Positions 59,727-64,000 of a DNA stretch of 64,000 bases are shown here, piece after piece; the stretch's first letter is position 1, and each line of letters opens with the position of its first letter. The notes beneath the pieces were generated by a model. It did not search any database, had not been told where the DNA came from, and was given only the letters and a program-made list of their open reading frames with translations. The translations under genes were made by a program, and so were the position numbers. Origin of the DNA: Aeromicrobium massiliense JC14 (lineage in GTDB: Bacteria; Actinomycetota; Actinomycetes; Propionibacteriales; Nocardioidaceae); the NCBI RefSeq assembly GCF_000312105.1, contig NZ_HE978636.1, positions 523,642 to 587,641 of the forward strand. Reading direction: 5' to 3'.

Positions 59727-59767
59727 GGGACATTTATATCGAAGTTCGATGTAAATGTCCCGTGGCC
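59721..59767. promoter_or_regulatory. 47-base palindrome over the marR start, candidate MarR operator
   Basis: Sixteen-base perfect arms (GGCCACGGGACATTTA and its complement at 59752-59767) enclose ATCGAA-G-TTCGAT (59738-59750). Only one position pair breaks the symmetry of the whole 47 bases. It contains the marR start codon and a TATAAA -10 on the minus strand. Confidence 0.8.
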
Positions 59768-59840
59768 TCGGCGCCCACGTCGCCCGCCCACCCAGCGGGA
59801 CGGGGGTGTGTCCGTCGACACACCGTGACAGCGCTTCTGG

Positions 59841-59853
59841 CACGATGCGAGCC
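59841..59853 (+). promoter_or_regulatory. Leaderless-type -10 for the enoyl-CoA hydratase gene
   Basis: CACGAT (59841-59846), seven bases, then ATG 59854. It overlaps the alternative ATG at 59845. Confidence 0.4.
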
Positions 59854-60633
59854 ATGAGCTCCTCGGTCACCCGGCACGGCCGCGTGCTGCGCCTCGTCCT
59901 GTCCGACGCCGCGACCGGCAACGCCCTCGACTTCGGCCGGGTCGCCGAGGCCAAGGCGGCGCTCGAGCAGCTGGACCCCGCCGAGACCGGTGCCGTGCTG
60001 CTCGCCGCCGACGGCCCGCACTTCTCCACCGGCGGCAACGTGCACGCGTTCGCGGCCGCCGCCGACCGGCACGCGCACGTCCACGACGCCGCCGACGGCC
60101 TGCACGACTTCGTCCGCGTGCTCGACGCCGTGACCGTCCCCGTCGTGGCCGGGGTGCCCGGCTGGGCCGCCGGAGCCGGCATGAGCCTGGTGCTGCTCGC
60201 CGACGTCCGCATCGGCGGCACCCGCACGCGCCTCAAGCCGGCCTACCCCGGCATCGGCTACACCCCCGACGGCGGCATGACCCACACGCTGACCCGCCAG
60301 GTCGGCGAGGCCAAGGCCCGCGAGCTCGTGCTCACCAACGCCACGATCGACGCCGAGACCGCCGAGCGGCTCGGCATCCTGTCGCGCGTCGTGGCCGACG
60401 ACGAGATCGCCGACGAGGCCCTGGCCGCGGCCACCGCGCTCGCCGAGGGTCCCACCGAGGCCTACGGACGCATCCGCACGCTGTTCCGCGAAGGACGCGC
60501 GCGGTCGTTGTCCGACCAGCTCGACGCCGAGTCCGACTCGATCGCCGACAGCTCCACCAGCCTGGCCGGCCTCGAGGGCGTGGACGCCTTCGTCGCCGGA
60601 CGTCCCGCCCAGTGGCCGTCGGCCACGTCCTGA
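59854..60633 (+). CDS. Enoyl-CoA hydratase/isomerase family protein
   Basis: 259 residues, crotonase fold. GPHFSTGGNVHAF (oxyanion-hole strand) and VAGVPGWAAGAGMSLVLLADVRIGGTRTRLKPAYPGIGYTPDGGMTHTL are diagnostic. The two catalytic glutamates of hydratases fall at non-glutamate positions (GAGMSL, YPGIGY), so it is more likely an isomerase or dehydratase variant than a standard hydratase. ATG 59854 fits the leaderless promoter better than ATG 59845. It starts the downstream unit with the LLM and racemase genes. Confidence 0.88.
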   Translation: MSSSVTRHGRVLRLVLSDAATGNALDFGRVAEAKAALEQLDPAETGAVLLAADGPHFSTGGNVHAFAAAADRHAHVHDAADGLHDFVRVLDAVTVPVVAGVPGWAAGAGMSLVLLADVRIGGTRTRLKPAYPGIGYTPDGGMTHTLTRQVGEAKARELVLTNATIDAETAERLGILSRVVADDEIADEALAAATALAEGPTEAYGRIRTLFREGRARSLSDQLDAESDSIADSSTSLAGLEGVDAFVAGRPAQWPSATS

Positions 60634-60652
60634 CCTACCGAGAGGAACCGCC

Positions 60653-61702
60653 ATGCGCCTGGGCATGCAGCTCGACTACTCCGCCGGATTCAAGGAGGCC
60701 GTCGCCGACATCCAGCGGCTCGAGGCCGCCGGGCTCGACACGGTGTTCGCCGCCGAGCTCTACAGCTACGACTCGATCAGCCAGCTGGGCTACATCGCGG
60801 CCAAGACCGAGACGGTGAAGATCGCCACCGGCATCGTCAACATCTACTCGCGCACGCCTGCGCTGCTCGCCATGACCGCGGCCGGCCTGGACTACATCTC
60901 CGACGGCCGGTTCATCCTCGGCCTCGGCGCGTCCGGCCCGCAGGTCGTCGAGGGCTTCCACGGCGTGCCCTACGACGCGCCGATCGGGCGCACCCGCGAG
61001 GTCATCGAGATCTGCCGCAAGGTGTGGCGCCGCGAGCCGCTGACCTACGACGGGAAGTTCTACCAGCTGCCGCTGCCCGCCGAGCAGGGCACGGGCCTGG
61101 GCAAGCCGCTCAAGCTGATCAACCACCCGCTGCGCGCCGACATCCCCGTGATGCTGGCGGCGATGGGCCCCAAGAACGTCGCCCTGGCCGCCGAGCTGTG
61201 CGAGGCGTGGGAGCCGATCTTCTTCCACACCGGCAAGGCTATGGACGTCTTCGGGCCGTCGCTGGAGAAGGGCCGGGCGAAGCGCTCGGCCGACCTCGCG
61301 CCGCTGGAGATCTACGTCGACGCGCCGGCCTACATCGGCACCGACGAGGGCAAGGCCGTCGAGGAGGTCAAGCACCGCCTGGCGCTGTACGTGGGCGGCA
61401 TGGGCGCGAAGGGCAAGAACTTCTACCACGACCTGGCCACCCGTTACGGGTACGGCGAGGAGGCCGACAAGATCCAGGACCTGTACCTGTCGGGCAAGAA
61501 GGTCGAGGCCGCCGCGGAGGTGCCCGAGGAGTTCGCGCGCTCGATCTCGCTCATCGGCAGCGAGACCGACGTCGCCGAGCAGCTGGCCGCGTTCGAGCGC
61601 GCCGGCGTCAGCACGATCCTGGTCAGCCCCGTGGGCGACGCCAACCGCGACGCGGACGCACGCCTGCGCCTCGTCGAGCAGATCAACGAGCTGAAGGGCT
61701 GA
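60653..61702 (+). CDS. LLM-class (F420-type) oxidoreductase
   Basis: 349 residues, luciferase-like TIM barrel. MRLGMQLDYSAGFKEAVADIQRLEAAGLDTVFAAELYSYD, SISQLGYIAAKTETVKIATGIVNIYSRTPALLAMTAAGLDYISDGRFILGLGASGPQVVEGFHG is the actinobacterial F420-dependent LLM type, expected to use deazaflavin F420 rather than FMN. The substrate is unknown; its place between crotonase and racemase genes suggests an acyl or steroid intermediate. GAGAGGA precedes the ATG by about seven bases. Confidence 0.9.
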   Translation: MRLGMQLDYSAGFKEAVADIQRLEAAGLDTVFAAELYSYDSISQLGYIAAKTETVKIATGIVNIYSRTPALLAMTAAGLDYISDGRFILGLGASGPQVVEGFHGVPYDAPIGRTREVIEICRKVWRREPLTYDGKFYQLPLPAEQGTGLGKPLKLINHPLRADIPVMLAAMGPKNVALAAELCEAWEPIFFHTGKAMDVFGPSLEKGRAKRSADLAPLEIYVDAPAYIGTDEGKAVEEVKHRLALYVGGMGAKGKNFYHDLATRYGYGEEADKIQDLYLSGKKVEAAAEVPEEFARSISLIGSETDVAEQLAAFERAGVSTILVSPVGDANRDADARLRLVEQINELKG

Positions 61703-61705
61703 CCC

Positions 61706-62809
61706 GTGGCCGGACCCCTCGCAGGCGTCAGGGTCGTCGAGCTCGGCGGCATCGGACCGGGCCCGCACGCGGCCATGATGCTGGGCGACCTCGGCGCGGA
61801 CGTCGTGCGCGTCGAGCGCCCGGCCGGCGGCCTGGACGTCACCGGCGGCCAGGGCGGCGACCACCTCATGCGCAGCCGCCGCTCGGTCGGCCTGAACCTC
61901 AAGGACGAGACCGACAAGGCGACCCTGCTCGCCCTGGTCGAGAAGGCCGACGTCGTCGTCGAGGGCTTCCGCCCCGGGGTCGCCGAGAAGCTGGGCATCG
62001 GCCCGGACGTGTGCCTGGAGCGCAACCCGCGGCTGGTCTACGCGCGCATGACCGGCTGGGGCCAGACCGGCCCGATGGCCCACCTGGCCGGCCACGACAT
62101 CAACTACATCGGCCTCACCGGCGCGCTGCACGCGATCGGCACCGCCGACAAGCCGGTGCCGCCGGTCAACCTGCTCGGCGACTTCGGCGGCGGCTCGATG
62201 CTGCTGGTGCAGGGCGTCCTGGCGGCGCTCGTCGAGCGGGGCACGTCCGGCCAGGGGCAGGTCGTGGACGCCGCCATCGTCGACGGCACGTCCAACCTCA
62301 TGCAGTTCGTGTGGGCGCTCAAGGCGATCGGCCTGTGGCAGGACGCTCGTGGGGTCAACCTGCTCGACGGCGGCGCCCCGTTCTACGACACCTACCGCTG
62401 CAGCGACGGCGGCTGGATGGCCGTGGGGTCGCTCGAGCCGCAGTTCTACGCGCTGCTGCTCGACGGCCTGGGCCTCGACCCGGCCGAGCTCCCGCAGCAG
62501 ATGGACCCGACCGGCTGGCCGCGGCTGCGCGAGGTCTTCACCGAGACGTTCGCGTCGCGCACCCGCGACGAGTGGACCAAGGTCTTCGCCGGCACCGACG
62601 CGTGCGTCACCCCGGTGCTGACGATGGAGGAGGCCGCGCAGGACGAGCACCTGCGCGCCCGGGGCACGATCGTCGACGTCAACGGCGCCACCCAGTCCGG
62701 CCCGGCACCGCGGTTCTCGCGCACGGCGCCGGACGCGCCCACGCCGCCGCCGGTGCCCGGACGCGACAACGACGCCGTGCTGAGCGACTGGGGCGTCGGG
62801 TCCGCCTGA
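61706..62809 (+). CDS. Alpha-methylacyl-CoA racemase-like CoA-transferase (CaiB/BaiF family)
   Basis: 367 residues, family [20 protein letters not shown] carries the H130 equivalent and [20 protein letters not shown] the D159 equivalent of the racemase catalytic pair (H126/D156 in the mycobacterial enzyme). This favours racemisation of 2-methyl-branched acyl-CoAs over CoA transfer. It would let beta-oxidation proceed on branched or sterol side chains. Start GTG 61706, three bases after the LLM stop. Confidence 0.9.
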   Translation: MAGPLAGVRVVELGGIGPGPHAAMMLGDLGADVVRVERPAGGLDVTGGQGGDHLMRSRRSVGLNLKDETDKATLLALVEKADVVVEGFRPGVAEKLGIGPDVCLERNPRLVYARMTGWGQTGPMAHLAGHDINYIGLTGALHAIGTADKPVPPVNLLGDFGGGSMLLVQGVLAALVERGTSGQGQVVDAAIVDGTSNLMQFVWALKAIGLWQDARGVNLLDGGAPFYDTYRCSDGGWMAVGSLEPQFYALLLDGLGLDPAELPQQMDPTGWPRLREVFTETFASRTRDEWTKVFAGTDACVTPVLTMEEAAQDEHLRARGTIVDVNGATQSGPAPRFSRTAPDAPTPPPVPGRDNDAVLSDWGVGSA

Positions 62810-62821
62810 CACAATGACGAG

Positions 62822-63694
62822 GTGAGTGTCGACCTGACCTTCCGGGGGCGCCGGGTCGTGCGCGACCGGGCGCTGGTCATGGCCATCCTCAACCGCACGC
62901 CCGACTCGTTCTACGACAAGGGCGCCACGTTCGAGGACGCCGCCGCGATCGAGGCCGCGCACCGGCTCGTCGCCGAGGGCGCCGACGTCCTCGACATCGG
63001 CGGCGTGAAGGCCGGGCCCGGCGACGACGTCGACGAGACCGAGGAGATCCGCCGCACGGTGGGCTTCGTCGAGCGCGTCCGCGCCGAGCTGCCCGACGTG
63101 GTCATCAGCATCGACACCTGGCGCGCATCGGTCGGCCGGGCCGCCATCGAGGCCGGCGCGGACCTGCTCAACGACACCTGGCAGGGCGCCGACCCCGGCC
63201 TGGTCGACGTGGCCGCCGAGCTCGGCGCCGGGTTCGTGTGCTCGCACACCGGTGGCGCGGTGCCCCGCACGCGGCCGTTCCGCGTGGCCTACGACGACGT
63301 CGTGGCCGACGTGGTCGCCGAGACCACCGCCGCGGCCGAGCGCCTGGTCGCCCGCGGGGTGCCACGCGAGGGCATCCTCATCGACCCCACCCACGACTTC
63401 GGCAAGAACACCTGGCACGGGCTGGAGCTGCTGCGCCGGGCCGACGAGCTCGTCGCTACCGGATGGCCGGTGCTCATGGCGCTGAGCAACAAGGACTTCG
63501 TCGGCGAGACGCTCGGCGGACTGCCGCCGGCCGAGCGCGGCGAGGGCACGCTCGCGGCCACCGCGCTGGCGGCGCACGCCGGGGCGGCGATGTTCCGCTC
63601 GCACGATGTCGGCGGCACCCGCCGGGTGCTCGAGCTGGTCGCCAGCGTGCGCGGCGACCGCCCGCCCGGACGTGTGGTGCGCGGTCTTGCCTGA
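62822..63694 (+). CDS. folP2: Dihydropteroate synthase homologue, FolP2 type
   Basis: 290 residues, TIM barrel. VMAILNRTPDSFYDKGATFEDA and DVLDIGGVKAGPGDDVDETEEIRR align with dihydropteroate synthase but lack the NVTPDSFSDGG and GGESTRPG pterin-site signatures, and SHTGGAVPRTRP replaces HMQGxPxTM. This is the FolP2 pattern; mycobacterial FolP2 is reported not to provide the folate activity. It lies directly upstream of gpgS, as Rv1207-Rv1208 do. GTG 62822 may have its own leaderless -10 (CACAAT, six bases). Its stop overlaps gpgS. Confidence 0.88.
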   Translation: MSVDLTFRGRRVVRDRALVMAILNRTPDSFYDKGATFEDAAAIEAAHRLVAEGADVLDIGGVKAGPGDDVDETEEIRRTVGFVERVRAELPDVVISIDTWRASVGRAAIEAGADLLNDTWQGADPGLVDVAAELGAGFVCSHTGGAVPRTRPFRVAYDDVVADVVAETTAAAERLVARGVPREGILIDPTHDFGKNTWHGLELLRRADELVATGWPVLMALSNKDFVGETLGGLPPAERGEGTLAATALAAHAGAAMFRSHDVGGTRRVLELVASVRGDRPPGRVVRGLA

Positions 63695-64000
63695 CCTCGA
63701 CCCCGCTCGCGCCTGGCTGGCGCGACGCACCTACCCGCGCGCCGAGCACGACACCGCCGCCCTGGTCGCCGCCAAGGCGGGCCGGCGCACGTCCGTGCTG
63801 CTCCCGGCCCGCAACGAGGGCGAGACGCTCGGTCCGATCCTGCGCGACCTCGCCCGGCTGACCGCCTCCGGGCTGGTCGACGAGGTGCTGGTCGTCGACT
63901 CGCGCTCGTCCGACGGCACCGCCGCGGTCGCTCGGGAGGCCGGCGTGCGCGTCGTCGAGGTGCCCGCCGACGGCCCCGACCTCGGCAAGGGCGGCGCGAT
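63687..64000 (+). CDS. gpgS: Glucosyl-3-phosphoglycerate synthase, 3' end beyond window
   Basis: The visible 104 codons start (TTG 63687, overlapping folP2 by eight bases; GTG 63672 is the alternative) with PDLDPARAWLARRTYPRAEHD and ALVAAKAGRRTSVLLPARNEGETLG, then VDEVLVVDSRSSDGTAAVA, matching the GT81 family. The ALNE-type, acidic D-S-x-S and PGKG-like LGKGGA elements bind the UDP-glucose donor. It begins methylglucose lipopolysaccharide or glucosylglycerate synthesis. The frame is open to the last base. Confidence 0.85.
   Translation, partial: MPDLDPARAWLARRTYPRAEHDTAALVAAKAGRRTSVLLPARNEGETLGPILRDLARLTASGLVDEVLVVDSRSSDGTAAVAREAGVRVVEVPADGPDLGKGGA

Overview
The window is a high-GC, gene-dense actinobacterial chromosome segment. 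The likely source is a Nocardioidaceae-type organism (Nocardioides or Aeromicrobium relatives). This is inferred from very GC-rich codon third positions, frequent GTG starts, many promoters of the form TAnnnT followed 6-7 bases later by a start codon (leaderless mRNAs), an IdeR/DtxR-type iron box, an F420-type luciferase-like oxidoreductase, a DUF222/13E12 HNH gene, and a folP2-gpgS pair arranged as in mycobacteria. I see no rRNA, tRNA, insertion sequence, prophage or CRISPR array, and no gene-free stretch longer than 300 bases.

Layout. 1-8.4 kb: a secreted protein cut by the window edge, an SDR/TetR/quinone-reductase-like set, serS overlapping a HAD phosphatase, a PAP2-diacylglycerol-kinase fusion, and an unrecognised Rossmann-like protein. 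8.5-16.9 kb: nitroreductase and hydrolase, a small beta-flower-like protein, an SDR-DUF2867 plus DUF1206 membrane pair, a large secreted amidase and a small secreted protein. 16.9-22.6 kb: aldose epimerase, a DGPF-protein/ECF sigma pair with a recognisable autoregulated promoter, an HNH gene with an SOS box and dispersed repeats, and an unknown membrane protein. 22.0-25.6 kb: a siderophore-type iron ABC transporter (two permeases and an ATPase, no binding protein) followed by a MOSC protein, behind an iron box. 26.0-30.4 kb: the fatty-acid beta-oxidation pair fadB-like/fadA-like, divergent from a MerR regulator. 30.4-38.1 kb: a complete kdpFABCDE potassium operon, including a 30-residue KdpF. 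38.2-43.6 kb: acyl-CoA dehydrogenase, a GAF-PP2C phosphatase, hydrolase, aldo/keto reductase and flavoprotein. 43.7-48.6 kb: a lipoprotein, a polar amino acid ABC operon, a thioesterase-like gene behind a tiny upstream ORF, and LtrA. 48.7-53.0 kb: a TetR repressor with an MFS exporter, flavin reductase and class-C flavin monooxygenase. 53.0-58.0 kb: PadR, a small SCO4848-type membrane protein, a FadH-like flavoenzyme, DUF1697, a DJ-1/PfpI protein and a sirtuin. 58.0-64.0 kb: MarR and epoxide hydrolase behind a 47-base palindrome, then enoyl-CoA hydratase, an LLM oxidoreductase, a racemase-type CoA enzyme, folP2 and the start of gpgS.

How the parts work together. Fatty-acid catabolism recurs (fadBA, acyl-CoA dehydrogenase, FadH, hydratase, racemase). 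Three promoters, two of them clearly in this theme, share a TGACA-N7-TGTCA dyad, suggesting one regulon. Several regulators (MarR, PadR, TetR, and the ECF sigma) sit beside clear candidate binding sites of their own, so local autoregulated modules dominate. The most system-like accessory locus is TetR + exporter + two-component flavin monooxygenase at 48.7-52.9 kb, with repeated matching operators.
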